Assembly: GCA_019426215.1 (NCBI GenBank)
Contig: CM033408.1
Span: 27,879,953 to 27,943,952 of the forward strand
DNA length: 64,000 nt
Origin: Buddleja alternifolia
Taxonomy: Eukaryota; Streptophyta; Magnoliopsida; Lamiales; Scrophulariaceae
Reading direction: 5' to 3'
Within the stretch, counting starts at the first letter, position 1, and each line of letters begins with the position of its first letter. The notes below the pieces were generated by a model. The model did not search any database and had not been told where the DNA came from. It saw only the letters and a list, made by a program, of their open reading frames with translations. A program made the position numbers and the translations under genes. Of the stretch, positions 49,168 to 62,985 are shown piece after piece.

Positions 49168-49664
49168 CATGAATGAACCTCTTCATATTCTGTAGGAAAT
49201 TCTATGTAACACTGATGAGTTATTTTATAGCGGACCTAGTGTCACTTATCACTAAATCATTGCGGGGTGAGTGTTTTTCATCGTCCAACTTTTGCATATA
49301 AATGATGAAAAATAGATCAACTATGTTATATTCAGTCTAACTTTTGCATATAAATGATGAAAAATAGATCAACTATGTTGTATTCAGTCCACTATAGAAT
49401 TATCAGGACAATGTTGTCTCTCTATCTTGTACACTAAGTATACTATATTTCTATGGTCCTAGCATATACTTCGTTTAGGGGTATACTATTGTATTTGATG
49501 ATATAATTTTCTCACTACAGCAACAAAATTCTTTAAATTATTGAAATACCTCAAAAAAGAACTTGACATTTCGACACAAAACAGAAATCTCCCAAAGTTT
49601 TCGACTTCGGCAAAATAATCCATTTATCAATATTGGTCAAAAATCTAATAAGTTTTAGAATAGG
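49168..49664. other. 3' flank of the MLO gene with a tandem repeat
   Basis: At about 49285-49400 a 57-bp unit containing AACTTTTGCATATAAATGAT is duplicated, probably in the 3' untranslated region or just beyond it. Nothing else is seen. Confidence 0.7.
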
Positions 49665-50369
49665 GTTCATTACACGATCTACCTTTTTTATTTAGTGATT
49701 ACAGTCCACTCCGTTTATGTTGAACACATAACAAATACCCTCTTTTTATAATAAAACCTTACAGTCGCCCCTATTCCGTTAGAAAACTAACGGAATGCTG
49801 ACATCATTGAAAAATATTTTGTAGATTTGCCATTTTGCCCTTAAGAGGGTGAATGCAATTTTTCATATTAAAGATGATGTAATTGTAACTTTCAAATTCA
49901 ATTTAGTCTTACATAAATAATTTCGTAAAATAACTTATTAACATCTTGATAATAAAGTGCAAATTCGGATTTTTACTAATTTGAATATTCTTAGAAAATA
50001 AAAACAAATACCGAGTTTCGATTTATTTTAGGGGCAATATCATAATTTGATGCAGATTATTCCAAATTAAAAAGTTTCAAAAATTATGAAAATAATTAAT
50101 ACTTTAAAATAAGTTGAAAGAAAAAAAAAATATATATATATGAGGTTATAATAAAAAAAATTAAAAAGTTATTATATTTTTTTTGAGAGATTTAAAAAGT
50201 TATTATAGAATAATATAAAAAAAGAAAGAAAAAAAAGGAAGGGAAGTTAGTCGAAGGGGGTGTATGTAAGGTTTTATTATAAGAGGGAGGTGTTTGTTAA
50301 ATGATCCAATAAAGTGAGATGCATTGTAATTACACTAAATAAGGAAGGTGTTAATGTAATTAACCCTTT
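49665..50369. mobile_element. MITE-like element with inverted ends
   Basis: The left end GGGTTCATTACACGATCTAC followed by a TTTATTTAGTG-like segment is the inverse of the right end (reverse complement GGGTTAATTACATTAACACC). Shared motifs ATAATAAAACCTTACA and CTCTTATAATAAAA lie inward. A further copy of the right end alone follows at about 50450-50570. No coding content. Confidence 0.7.
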
Positions 50370-51780
50370 TTAATTTTAATTTTAACTTTTTTAGAATATG
50401 GGTAAGATTGACATTTTACACTTCCTATCACACTTGACTAACGATTGTTGGGAGGGGGTGTCAACGTAAGATTTTATGATAAGTGGAGAGTGTTTGTTTT
50501 GAGCTTAAAATAAGCTAATCAGACTATAATTACACAAAATAAAAGGGGTAGTTAGTGTAATTAACCCTTAAGGATATTACCAACTTTTGTCTCGTTTTAT
50601 CATTACCCTCTATTCTAGATTATACTGACATTATTATATTTGTGTGGCTAAAAATGAGTCGAGTCAAGATGTGAATAAGTTGTTGTTCAAATTTGTTAGA
50701 ATTATTATCAAACTTTAAAAATTATATTTAAACTTGGTTTGATTGTTAATTAAGCCAAGCTCAAACGAGCTTTAATCGATCCGAACATGAGTGGAGCTCG
50801 GTAGTTTAATTTTTTCGCATATATTTTATCAATTTTTACTAATCGAGCGGGGCTTCAAAATTTATAGAACATAAAAAAGGTTGTTAAGCTCGGTTTGATA
50901 TGTTAATGAACAAGCTAAAACGAGTTTTCAACGGTCGATCTCGAATTGAGTATCGAAACCGAAGGATTATGCCTTCCAGTTGTGGTGTAGACACTTCTTG
51001 AGTTCTCCAGACGGTGAAAATCTTAGAGAAAAGGAATGTCGTAATATGTTCTACACACAACTGGGGGACCATAACCCTTTATATAGATAAGTTTGGACTT
51101 AATTGCCAATTAGTCCATATGTTCTACACACAACTGGGGACCATAACTCTTTATATAGATAAGTTTGGACTTAAATGCCAATTAGTCCATCATAAATTAG
51201 AGTTAAGCTCTTGAGTATCTACACATATTTAATTTGAACCTCATACTTTATATAAGATAACTTAGGCACATGATACTTTATTGGATCACTTAAATTAGAC
51301 CCACTTAACTTTAGGAGAATGTGAGATGTATAATTAAACTGCAATACATACACGTCTATACGCCTGAATGCTAGTACTTATATATATGTATTATGTATAT
51401 GATATGAGTCCATAAAATCCTAACAATTACTTAATTCATTTTTAAAAAAAATTCTTAACAAAGGGGATACCTTGATCCGACAAATCCGGACCGATAGTTT
51501 TCAATCACCATGGGTCACAAAAACTTTATAAAACTCCAAATAAAATGTAAAACGTCACAACTTGTAACAGTTTGAAATTAAACTTAAGACCTACCACAGA
51601 AAATTGGAAGCTGGTATACAAATCCAATGTTGACATACAATTTTAGATATGGGCTTTTCTACGTACCGTACCGGATTGGGCTGACCCGGCCCGAATTAAT
51701 GGCCCATCATGACTCATAACCGAAATCAATTCATTTATCCCCCAATTCTTCTTATTCTGCATATAATCTCTCTCTCATGC
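50370..51780. other. Intergenic with a short tandem duplication
   Basis: Near 51047-51187, a 72-bp unit with TGTTCTACACACAACTGGGG and ATATAGATAAGTTTGGACTT is present twice. Part of a GAGCTC-rich dispersed repeat lies at 50640-50960. No gene is seen. Confidence 0.6.
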
Positions 51781-52251
51781 ACAGTACATAGCTCACTAGC
51801 GCTATAAATTTATTGCTTTTCTTCAAATCGCAGCAATAAACCTATAATTTTTCCTGTTTCCCACCGAAAACCCATTTCAATTCACATAAAGACAGCACCT
51901 TTTTCAATTTTTGAAAGTCTGGAAACCCTAATTCCCAATTTTGATTTAGTGATTAATCAAGTCCCCTTTGTGAATTTCGAGCATCTTTAATCATTTCCTT
52001 CTTCTCTGAGTAAGCAATTGAATTGATTTCTGAATTTAATTTAAGCTTAATTCAGTATTGTCCAGCTTAATTCAAGCTTAATTGTTGTATTTTTACTTTC
52101 TGAATTTAGATTTTGATTTCTGGTAATAGGGTTTCTTGATTGAGCTGCAGTAGGGTATACCATAAAGCTCAAAGTTTAGTAACTTTGGTGGGTTTGAGAT
52201 TTCAGCTTTAGAGGATTAGTAAAGCTGACAGTACAAAAAAAAGGAAAGGAA
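51780..52251 (+). promoter_or_regulatory. 5' leader region of the SnRK2 gene
   Basis: An AAACCCTAAT telo-box lies near 51923. A possible leader intron runs from a GTAAGC donor at 52010 to a CTGCAG acceptor at 52150, a common arrangement in SnRK2 genes. This intron is inferred from splice motifs only. Confidence 0.5.
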
Positions 52252-55156
52252 ATGGAGAAGTATGAACTTGTGAAGGATATAGGGTCTGGAAATTTTGGTG
52301 TAGCAAGGCTAATGAGAAACAAGGAGACGAAAGAGCTCGTGGCAATGAAGTACATTGAAAGAGGACATAAGGTTTGCAATGTTTACTTTTGTTGAAGGAT
52401 GGATTTCAGATAACTTTTTGTCGGTTGCGATTTCGTATGTTTACTATTTGTATTTGGGTGGTTTGTAATTTTCATGGATGTGAATCTTTAGACTCATGTT
52501 GAGTGTTGCAGCTTCTAGTTTTAGTAATTTTACAAGAGGTGGTTGAAATTGTGAGGTTTGTCGCACAATTGGTATCGTTAATAATTGAGGCTTATCTGTG
52601 ATTTGGTTGTAGATCGATGAGAATGTGGCGCGAGAGATCATAAATCATAGGTCACTTCGGCATCCTAACATTATTCGATTCAAGGAGGTGAGGAACTTAA
52701 TTCGTTTTCACTTGGAGTGACTAGAAGCTTTTTCGTGCTGATTTTCAGTTGGGTTTTGGGATATGCAGGTGGTGTTGACACCCACTCATCTAGCCATTGT
52801 CATGGAGTATGCTGCAGGAGGAGAGCTGTTTGAGAGAATCTGTAATGCTGGACGGTTCAGTGAAGATGAGGTATTATAACTTCTGTTCCCACCCATTGGT
52901 GTTGTATTTAATGGCATATGAACGCATTCGAGAAAATGTTCATTACTATATTTTGAGCTTCATTATGTGTGTTTCCCCCTTTTTCAGGCCAGGTACTTCT
53001 TTCAGCAGCTTATTTCTGGAGTCAACTATTGCCACTCCATGGTGAGAGAAACTTAGCATTCAAGTTTGCACATATATGGATATTAGTTGACATTATCGAT
53101 TGAATCGCATGGATGTTTACGTATGTTGTAATTATGTTTTTCTTAATTACTCTTTTATGTGCAGCAAATATGCCATCGTGACTTGAAGCTGGAGAATACT
53201 CTTCTGGATGGAAGCCCTGCCCCACGCCTGAAAATCTGTGACTTTGGTTATTCAAAGGTCATACGCAGTTGTCTTTAAATTTTTGGTTTTATTGCATATA
53301 GAAAAATATTTGCTCGAGCTGCTTTGTCACATGAAGCACTACTGTGTGCTTACCTTGTCGTCATTTGTATATTGTTTAGTCATCCCTGCTTCATTCAAGG
53401 CCCAAATCAACAGTTGGCACTCCTGCTTATATAGCTCCAGAAGTACTATCTAGAAGAGAATATGATGGAAAGGTAGGCATGATATCTTGTTTTTTTGGTT
53501 GGTCCTATTAGTGCAGTTATTTACTGTCTTATTTAGTGAACCCACCGTTTCTTTTCATGGATACTTCTGTTTTATCGGTTAGAACATATCTGACAATTCT
53601 TCAGTTTCTTTACCACACATTATTATGTATATCATGATCGACAATTGATATTGCCAATTAGTTTCTTCCCTTCTATATTAAACGGGCCAACTCTGAGTAT
53701 TTGCTTGGTTTTAATCACCCTCCCTCCCTGTTTTTGCTTTGAATTTTGCATCTTTTGTTAACTTTGTTTGGACTCTGCTCCCAGTTGGCTGATGTATGGT
53801 CATGTGGTGTGACTCTTTATGTTATGCTGGTTGGAGCATATCCTTTTGAAGATCAAGAAGATCCAAAGAACTTCAGAAAAACCATCCAAGTAAACCTTTC
53901 GCTTTGGTCTTTTGATATTTCGTGGCCTTTGTTTTCAATATTTACGTACAAGTATGTAACTTCAGTTTTGTTCCTAATATATGTTTTTGATACTCTCTCA
54001 CAGAGGATAATGGCTGTTCAATACAAGATCCCCGACTATGTCCACATATCTCAAGATTGTAAGCACCTTCTTTCTTGCATATTTGTGGCCACTGCATCAA
54101 GGGTAAGTATTCTCTTTTTGATGAAAGTTCGCTGGAGTGTCTTCATCTGTATTTTGGGGACTGTTAAAGTTATCATAATCTACTTTTGTTAGTAATTCCT
54201 GTAAACCTTATTATAGCTTTAGATTGATCTGTATACTGAATTTTGTTCATATTTCTGTGGCCCTTGTTCGGATTTTGCTATAATTAGGGATATTCCTACT
54301 TCATCTTCAAAATGGAAAATGATTATTATGCGTACTATATCGTCATGCATTGACTTAGAAATTGTGCCCAAATTTACCGGGCTATGTTGATGGTCCTAAT
54401 TGATTTTCGATGACCATCTACTTGTTTAAGATGACAATGGGATTACTGTCACTACTCTAAATGTGCAACTTCTTGGTAAATAACCATTTGTTAAGTGGTA
54501 GTCAATTTTACTTGATCTTTATCACTATATTTACTCAACTTGTAATTTTAGTGGAAAAAGCATGTATAATGGAATCTTGGATGACCCTCTTCTTTGAGCT
54601 AACGTCCATATATATAAAGATTGCTGCTATTTCAGTGAATGGGATAAAAAAATTCAATGCTAAGATAATTTTTACATTTTTGTTACTATAGATTTTCTGT
54701 ATAAATTTTCTTGAACTTACGACAGTTCAGCCTTTTTTTGGTGCCCTTGTCATTATAATTGGGCATATATTATTTCACGTATTCTCATTAGCAATATGAT
54801 TATAATCCTCGATGCAGAGAATTACAATCAAAGAAATCAAGTCACATCCTTGGTTTCTAAAGAATTTACCAAGGGAATTAACCGATGCAGCTCAAACCGT
54901 GTACTACCGTAGAGAAAACCCTACCTATTCACTTCAATCCGAGGAGGAGATAATGAAAATTGTGGAGGAGGCTAAAACCCCTCCTCAGGCATCCCGTCCA
55001 GTTGGAGGCTTTGGTTGGGGAGGGATAGAGGACGAGGATAAAGAGGAAGACATCGACGAAGATGAGGTGGAAGAAGATGAAGAAGATGAGTATGATAAGA
55101 CGGTGAAGGCCATTCATGCAAGTGGAGAAGTATCTACATATCTGTTGAATAAGTAA
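52252..55156 (+). CDS. SnRK2 protein kinase, subclass I (SnRK2.4/SnRK2.10-like)
   Basis: Nine coding exons (52252-52371, 52613-52687, 52769-52870, 52988-53041, 53165-53257, 53380-53472, 53785-53889, 54004-54102, 54818-55156) are all phase 0 and give 1080 bp, or 359 residues. The start is [16 protein letters not shown], with the ATP loop at 11-20 and catalytic Lys33. HRD is at 121-123 and DFG at 143-145. The activation segment is [21 protein letters not shown]. The C-terminus has the SnRK2 box and then an acidic stretch of Asp and Glu at about 318-341, ending [13 protein letters not shown]. The lack of the ABI1-binding domain seen in subclass III, and the Glu-rich acidic tail, place it in subclass I, which responds to osmotic and salt stress largely without ABA. 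One residue departs from what I recall as family-conserved: Cys239 in HLLSCIF where Arg is usual. Catalytic residues are intact. Confidence 0.95.
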
Positions 55157-56517
55157 ATTTATTTTGAGAATCTGATGTGTTTGGTGGTTGTAAAAATAAA
55201 GTTTGAGCTACTTGGGATTGTGGGGTTTCAATATGTGTTGTAAATTTCTAGTGTTGTGCTATTGAGAGGCTTGTGAATTTTTGTTTTATGAGGGTAGTAG
55301 AAAAATTGCATGAAGTTCGAGTGTTTGTTTGCATAGGACATATTTGGTGTGGTTCAAGTTATGATTCATATTTGAGTTGCTACCCAAATGTTGTGTATTT
55401 TGATGTGGAATTGTATTTAGTGATTTGTAATTATATGAATTAATATATAATTGTAACCTTCTGTCTATTTTCATCTTTTGCATCAAATGTTCCCACAAGA
55501 AGCTTCTCAACTTCTTTGCTCATTTTGGAGTGCATGATTGATATATTACAGTTGATGGCCGTGCACATTCTGATTTGGTTTCCCTACGTGTTTTCAGGCG
55601 AGAAGGTTCAAGAATAATTCCGTATGTGCGATTATAGGTCAGGTTTTTTCGCACACACAAAACACAAAGAGCTCAAATTTGAGAGCTCTTACTTGAACGA
55701 TCAAAATCATATGCACTCGAACCAGTTTCTTTTGGTGTATTATTAGAATCCCGCTATTTCGTTTTGTAACTCATAACAACTCTTCTTATTTTTTCTTTTT
55801 GAAAAATTCGAGATTGTTTTGTAACTCATAATAACTCTTCTTCTTTTTTCTTCTTGAAAAATTCGAGATATCTATCGTACATTTAGCTAGATGATTTACT
55901 TGATAGTGGAGCCCAATAATTCTATTAGGTTGGGAGAGGTTGCCATTCCTTGGACTAGTTGCTTTGTTGTTAGGGAAAATTATACCTCCCCACTAGTGTA
56001 ATTTCCAAAAGCTCCCCTCATTTGTTGAAAAGAATATACCCTAAAAGAGTCTATTTGTAAAATTTATAAGGTAAATTATAAATTAAAAAATAAACATACA
56101 GGGCATGTAATTGTGAAAAATCCTCAACGGTGTATTGATAATTTTCAATAAGTGAAATTTTTGATAATTACACAATAAGTGAGAGTCTGTGTGTAATTTT
56201 CCCTTCTTGTTTTGTACATGGCAATGGTTGTCGATGCTAAACCCAGCGTTGAGTGAATAACACGTGTTGTTTAATTTTTTTAGTCGTGCTAGCTTACTTC
56301 TGGGAAAATCAAACTACAGATGTAGAAAAATAAAACACATGATCGTGTATGAGCCATCCATTGAACAATACCGAATGTAGCCTAAAATATGCACCTCCAA
56401 CGTAAGCAACCGTGGCTGTAAACATGCCAACATGAACTGAAATTTACCAAAGCTGATACAAATCTCTTACACATTCAGTTCATCAACTTAAATACAGCGT
56501 TGAAAACAAAAAAATGG
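55157..56517. other. Convergent intergenic region with a small MITE-like element
   Basis: It lies between the 3' ends of the SnRK2 and TH1 genes. A roughly 233-bp segment (about 55973-56205) starts AGGGAAAATTATACC and ends with GTAATTTTCCCTT in inverted orientation, suggesting a short inverted-repeat element without a clear target duplication. An imperfect duplicate of TTTTGTAACTCATAA and TCTTCTT motifs lies at 55763-55868. Confidence 0.5.
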
Positions 56518-59500
56518 TCAAATCCTCTGTTTCACAGCCCTTACCGAATCCATTATCGCTTCGCGCAACACTCGAGTCTCATTCAAAACAGATTCTCTAT
56601 CAAACAGAGCAGAAACAACAGCAACTCCTTCCAAATTCGGTACCCCCAACTCCATCACACGTCCCACATTCGAAATCCCAATGCCACCAATAGCAACCAC
56701 CGGTAAGTTAGACCCGATACACACAGTTCTCAGCCCGTCCAACCCAACAGTAATATTATTCTCTTTTGTATTTGTAGGAAAAACTCCACCACAACCTATG
56801 TAATCCGCCCCATCTATCCATGCTTTCTCAGCGTGTTGGGGAGTTTTGCACGAGATGCCGATAATTTTATCGGGCCCGAGGATGGAACGAGCAACACGAA
56901 CAGGCATGTCAGACTGGCCGACATGAATTCCATCAGCATCACAAGCGAGGGCTATGTCAATTCTGTCGTTGATCAGAAAAGGTACATTGTGGGAGCTACA
57001 TATTTCCAGACATGTTTTGGCTGCTTCCAGAAAATCCCGGGTGTCGGCGTCTTTTTCTCTGGAATGTCGTTGGTGTCAATAAAATAAGAGCACAACAATG
57101 CAGCAGGAAAGTCATGTATAGGGTTTCCAGCATAATCATATAACTCCATTGAGAAGATGATACATATAATATACACACACAAAAACAGACATTTATTCCA
57201 CCAACCCTTCATAGAAAGGTATGACAATTTTCGGCGTCTAATGTTTATTTTCTTCATCATGTTTCTTGTTTCCATTTTCCAGGGTAATCTGAGGCCTCGT
57301 TAACTTTTTTTAATGTTGAATACAATAAACACAACCTATCTCGCTTCAGGGCTCAAGTTTTCTCTTTTCATCTTTTTTACTTGTGAGGTAGTTATTCTAT
57401 GTTGAGCGTGTAAAGGTCCTCAAGTCAAATATCACCACTAGTCGCTATAAGAATGTCACATGCTAAAGCGTTTGACAAAAATGGTCCCTTTCTCTCGAAA
57501 CTTCAAGTCAAGCTTTTAATAATTGCAAATCACTCAAATTCACAAACTCAAAGTCTGCCACATCAGCATACCCCCCCACCCCACCCCAAAACCCACACCC
57601 ACCCACCTCCCAACAACAAGAAGGTACCAGCCCTTGGGATGATCCTATGGTAGGCAACGTTGGATGCCAGGGTATGATTGTAAAAAACACCTCAATTACC
57701 CTAATCCAACCGTGTATGGGGACCTGGACCATCATATAGAATTACCCCAGCCCTTAAGGCCTTTACAGGATGGAAACATTGTCAACCCGTCCAAGAACCA
57801 AGTAATGCAAGAGTTGCAAATTATTATCAGTGGTGAAAAGAACTATATGTCTCCATCATCTGTAAACCAAGGTTTGAAACATAATCAAAGATTCCTCATC
57901 ATGTAGATAACTAATCCAAGAATATAAATAAAAAACCAGAAATGAAATAGAAAAGAAATAAGACACAGCAGTTGCAACAAACCTCAGCTGAACTATAGTT
58001 GCACCTCCTTCTATGGCAGCTTTCACAGCATCACTGATGGATCGACCCCATCTTTTATTCATCCTTGAGTCTGTGACTGCATATAAGAGAAGGTCTCTAG
58101 GTTCGAACGGTCGACGTGCTTGTAGATTCACAGCATTATTCTTAAGCTTCATTAGATGATCGAAAGGACCTTGAGATCCTCCTCCTATAAGAATGTCCCT
58201 ACTATAATCCAAGGCTGTTTCAACATACCGCTTAGCTGTCTGGAAAGAACAAAATATAGAGTGAGGAACAGCATACAAATGACAAGTAGGAGCAAAAGTA
58301 AATACCAAGATTGACACAAAAAGCAAGAATAAATACATTCACAGTCAACCAGACATTGACTTATAGTTCTTTCTCGGAAGACTTGCTCTATTAGAGAATA
58401 AAAAGAAGAATAGGATTATGTTGGTTGGACTATGAACTGGTATATAACAAGGTGCCGGATAGATTTTCAACTTTTGACTCCAGGATTAGTCAATTTGGTA
58501 AAAAAAGGAAGAGTTGGGTCTTGATAGAAACAATTACAAGGATGTAAGGATGCTCAGGTACATTCTACAGAAAATTGATGACATAAAACACAAAGACAAA
58601 CAGATGTGGTCAATGACCTTAACAGCAAAGAACACTGAAGAACCTCTTGCTAGCTCAGCAGCTATCGATGATGCCAAACTACAGCCAGTTCCATGAGTAT
58701 TCGAAGTTTTTATGCGGGATGAACGGAACTCATAGAAGTCCTTACCTACAATATCACATCAGATGATTCTATGAGATGCAATATAATTAAAAGAAACATG
58801 GACCAATCAGAAATGCTGCACAATTCCTAGATATATGCAGAGCATACCATCAAACAAAACATCCACGGCATCTGAAGAAGCAGGAAGGTCTCCTCCTTTC
58901 ACAAGTACATTTCTGAAAATAACAAATTCATTTTATACATGCATTTATCCACAGAGTTCTTAACAATCAGGTGTTAGTAACTAAAGAAAACATTAGGTGG
59001 TCATAATATGAAATTTAATAAATAATCAAGCAAACTTTTAGAAAGCCACTATACACTCCATTGTAAAATTTACCAAGTCATCTGGTTGTTGAACAATCAT
59101 TTCTTCATAAATAGCACATTTGAAGCTCATTAGTCACACTTGAACGCCACATATAATAAGCAGAGGAAGAGAAATGGCAGTTTTTCATGTTTCATTAATT
59201 TTGCTTGTGCCTCTATTCTGACAAGATGGTTTGTCTGCCTCTTTGGGCGTCCTAACTTTCTGAATTACAAAAGAAAACAGATTCCAATCCTCAAACATAA
59301 CAAGTAATAATTGATCTTGAGAATCAAGATATTCCCATTTCACTCAATCTCAAGCTAACTTGGGGCATTCTCACTTCCTACCAAACCATGGTAGAGCAGC
59401 CAAAACTTGGCTCAGCTTCTATACAACCCACCATAGAACAAACACTGACGACTTTGTGATGTATAGTAGTTATAAGTCAATTTCTAAAGACCTTGTTTAC

Positions 59501-61741
59501 ACCTATTCCTTCTACTGATCCAAAAAATGTTATTTAATCTGCTCTTGCACAAATCTGGGATAAGACAGATACATAAGCATTCTACATATATAAGCATGAG
59601 TTTTTCAGAGCTAACCGAGGGCCAATATCATGTATAGATTTTGCAGCAGAACGCATGTCGGCCACTGATTCCAGAGGTATGCCACCAAGTAAAGCAGATG
59701 CCTCTCTCAGATTTGGTGTTACTATATCAGCCATGGGAAGAAGCTCCTCCCTATCATCAGAAAATAGAATTCATAGATATTGAGGTACCCCTAAACAAGT
59801 GGAACAACATTTAAGGTGACAAAGCAGAAGGCATGATACAGAGAACAAATTTTCCAAAACAACCCACAACATGTTCAATCAAATAATAATAACATACATT
59901 TTTACACCTCTAGTTCTGCAGAAATGTGGTCATTCAATTGCCAAGGAAATCTAATGAATTGCAGGAAAAAAGCAGCTAAAGACATGCTCAAACCAGTGAC
60001 TAAGACAAGCATATCTTCTTCCACAGGCTAAAAATGTAAACTTTTTTGGAGAATCAACTCATGAGCCAACTGTTGTCTCCATTGGAGTACCACTGTAGAC
60101 AAAATATTTTCTTCCTATGATCTTGGCTAAGCCTTCAAATAAGTTAAATAAGACCTTTTGTACACTCATCTTCTAGACCTACTGTTGATTTCCAACTTCC
60201 TTCCAACCACACAAAATCACTACCCCATGCCCTCACCAAATGCTCCACATAAAAAGGACAGCAGTTTCACTATTACACTCCTTGATACATTCATATTTTA
60301 CATGCAAGTATATACTAAAACCTGTACTAAAAGTGATACCGCCTCTAGTTCAGCTAAAGATACTTGAAGCATTTCACCTCAGGTCTGAAAAATACCTAAA
60401 GCTGTCCAGAATTATGGGACCAGCCAGCACATCACCACTTGTAGACACCATGACAGGATCAACAACCAAAGCTTCCTTCACAAAATCAATATTATCAAAC
60501 AAAACCCAAAAAAAAATTCATATCAAAAAATCGACGCAGCAGCATGAAGCATGAACTACCAAATAAAACTGCTAAGTACCTCTAACTTGGAATTCCTTCA
60601 GGCTTCGACAGAGGATCTTGACTATGCCAGGCGAAGGCAGCATGCCTGTTTTCACCTAAGTCAGTTCCAATAACTACATCATCACCATTACAAGATATAC
60701 CAAGAGTACTTTTAAAAATAACAATGAATAGATAGCACATACAAACATTGATGTTTACTTAGACTTACAACATCAGGGTGCATATCTGATAGCACCGACT
60801 TCAATTGCTCTCCAACAAAATCATCCGCTACAACATTCACTCCCTAATAACATCAAACACAAACTTAATTAAAATATTATAATATGATACACAGTCATGA
60901 TTCATTTATTTACCACTTCTTTGATACCAAATGAACGTCAAAATTGACTTTATTTCATCGTCAGATTTTTTAACCACTCCTTAACATTCACAAATGACGC
61001 CATTTTAAAAATGTAAGTATACAATCTGGCCCTTTAGTCATGCATATTAATGGTTAGCAGTGCAATTTTACGCACTAATTATGAATATTACCGTCAAACC
61101 TTACCGTGACTTGATAAATTAAAACGACTGATAAAACAGTAGCTAGTTTTGACTATCGTTTTACGGAAAACTCAAAATCTTGAGAACATGCAGCAGAACA
61201 TGTAATCGAGAGTGGAACTTTAAAACTAGCATGTGCGTATAAACAGAATAATAAAAATGCAATTCGTAAAGTATAGGATCAGATGCAATCAACAAAATGG
61301 TGATATCATTGGTAATGTTTTTGCAATTGAAATCAAGAACCTGAAATTCAAAACAAAAGGCAGAAATAGGATAAAACCGGCTCCAACATTCATAATTTCA
61401 TATCATAACAAGATAAATGTGAAATGTAACAAGACCTGAACGCCCAAAGTGTTCTGCGCAGTGACGGCGGTGATGACAGTCGAACAGTACACTCCGCGGG
61501 CGGCGCAAGCCTTCAAGTCGGCTTGAATTCCGGCGCCGGCGCCGGAATCTGAACCGGCGACAGTCAGCACGTGAGGAACTCGGACTTTACCAGATGCTGC
61601 TGAATGATTCCGCTCTTCTTCTCGTTGCATTGCTTTCGAATTCAAAACCCTAGATTTGCGAAAATCTCGTACAATTGAGTGCCGGAATTGATGATGAATT
61701 GGGGTGGAATGAAGTGCTTGAGAACAGCAGTAATAGCCCAT
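56518..61741 (-). CDS. TH1: Bifunctional thiamine biosynthesis protein TH1 (HMP-P kinase and TMP synthase)
   Basis: Nine minus-strand exons (61741-61436, 60843-60769, 60655-60580, 60471-60396, 59750-59616, 58912-58848, 58745-58618, 58239-57983, 57058-56518) join in phase to 1659 bp, or 552 residues. The N-terminus (1 to about 55) is basic and Ser-rich, like a plastid transit peptide. The ThiD-type kinase domain then has [17 protein letters not shown], the [10 protein letters not shown] segment and NTHGTGC (260-266, with the catalytic Cys266). A ThiE-type half follows: [46 protein letters not shown] and VVAIGGIG. The enzyme phosphorylates HMP-P to HMP-PP and joins it to the thiazole phosphate to make thiamine monophosphate, in the chloroplast. 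Order and fusion match Arabidopsis TH1 (At1g22940). Met38 is a second in-frame start. No TPP riboswitch was seen here. Confidence 0.95.
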
Positions 61742-62985
61742 GAAGAAAAAGACTAAAGACTGTTTGGATGCTGATAATCTTTTTGGGGTGGAATTCGGGG
61801 CAAATTTTATTTTTGATGGGGCCGTGTACGTGCATGAGGAGATTAAAATTGTAATTGCACGGCCTGGATTTGTCGTGTCAGTTTGCCTTTTTAATCGAAC
61901 ATTGGAAATCTAATTTTCCTTTTTTTTTTTTTTTTTTGGATATAACGATTAGATGGGGAGGCTAATCTCTCGGATCGGCTCACGTAAAGAGAAACCCGAG
62001 GTTTCCTGTAGGAGACGGGGTGTCTAATCTTTCAAATCGGATTGAGCAAAAGAGAAGCCCTTCCAAGATGGTGTCTCCAATAAAATTCGAACATTTGTAA
62101 TCTCTGAGATCACAAATCGCTTATTATTATGATCGAAAAGCATTCGCCCAAAGTGCTTGGCCTTGAGTGGTTTAGATACATGCGAAGCCGGCTCCCGAAT
62201 GAGCGCTTGGAGCCCCTCTTCCATCAGTAGATACTCCTAAGGCGTCGATTATACACCCTAGCATAGCCTTTTCTTAGGAACAACTTGAAAATTCGTGTGA
62301 AAGTTTTTAATTCGATTTTCTAATAGTGGTTAGTTCTGCAACCTCGTACTCCGTTCTTGACTAAGCGAGGACTCCATTTTTATGTTTTTTTTATTTTTAA
62401 ATTTCGATACCTTTGCCCACGAGCCGTCCGGCAAGAATAAGATTGCATTACTAAATTACTAAATTACTAAATTAAATTACACTACTAAATTAATTTATTC
62501 TAAAATATTTGCCCATAATTCTCCATTCGATACCTTTTATTCCAGTTTGTTTTGAACTCATCCATGAAAAAAGAAAACGATTAAATTCAATTACGCGTTT
62601 AAAGACTCGGACACACTTTTATTCGTTAAACGAAATACTTACAATAAATGTTGAAGCATATATTATAAATAGTTACAATAAACAGAAGCTTCTTGCTCAT
62701 TCAGGTACAGCACCTATTCACATAATTTCTTCTAGACATCCATAATACTGAATCATTCATACAAAGTCCTCACACTCCAAATTCCGTACAATTGCAACCA
62801 CCCGTCACAATATCGTACAATTGCATAGAAGCTCAGAGTCCCGAGAATACTCCTAAGAACAACCCCATCCAACAGACAACCTTGCTCTAACACACCCCAC
62901 CTACCCTTAATTTGTACACAACAACTAAGCCATCACATACCAAATCTAATCTGTACAACACAATCAAGTAATAAACACTAATTAT
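61742..62985. other. Intergenic between the TCP11-like gene and TH1
   Basis: It contains the TH1 promoter side near 61742. A T-run at about 61919-61937 borders a GC-richer segment (61940-62230) that looks retroposon-like, but no target duplication could be matched. The remainder near 62700-62985 is probably the 3' untranslated region of the next gene. Confidence 0.45.

Noticed and set aside
61919..62230. Minus-strand retroposon ending at the T-run
   Set aside because: No target-site duplication and no Pol III boxes of convincing quality were found, so it is left as a note only.
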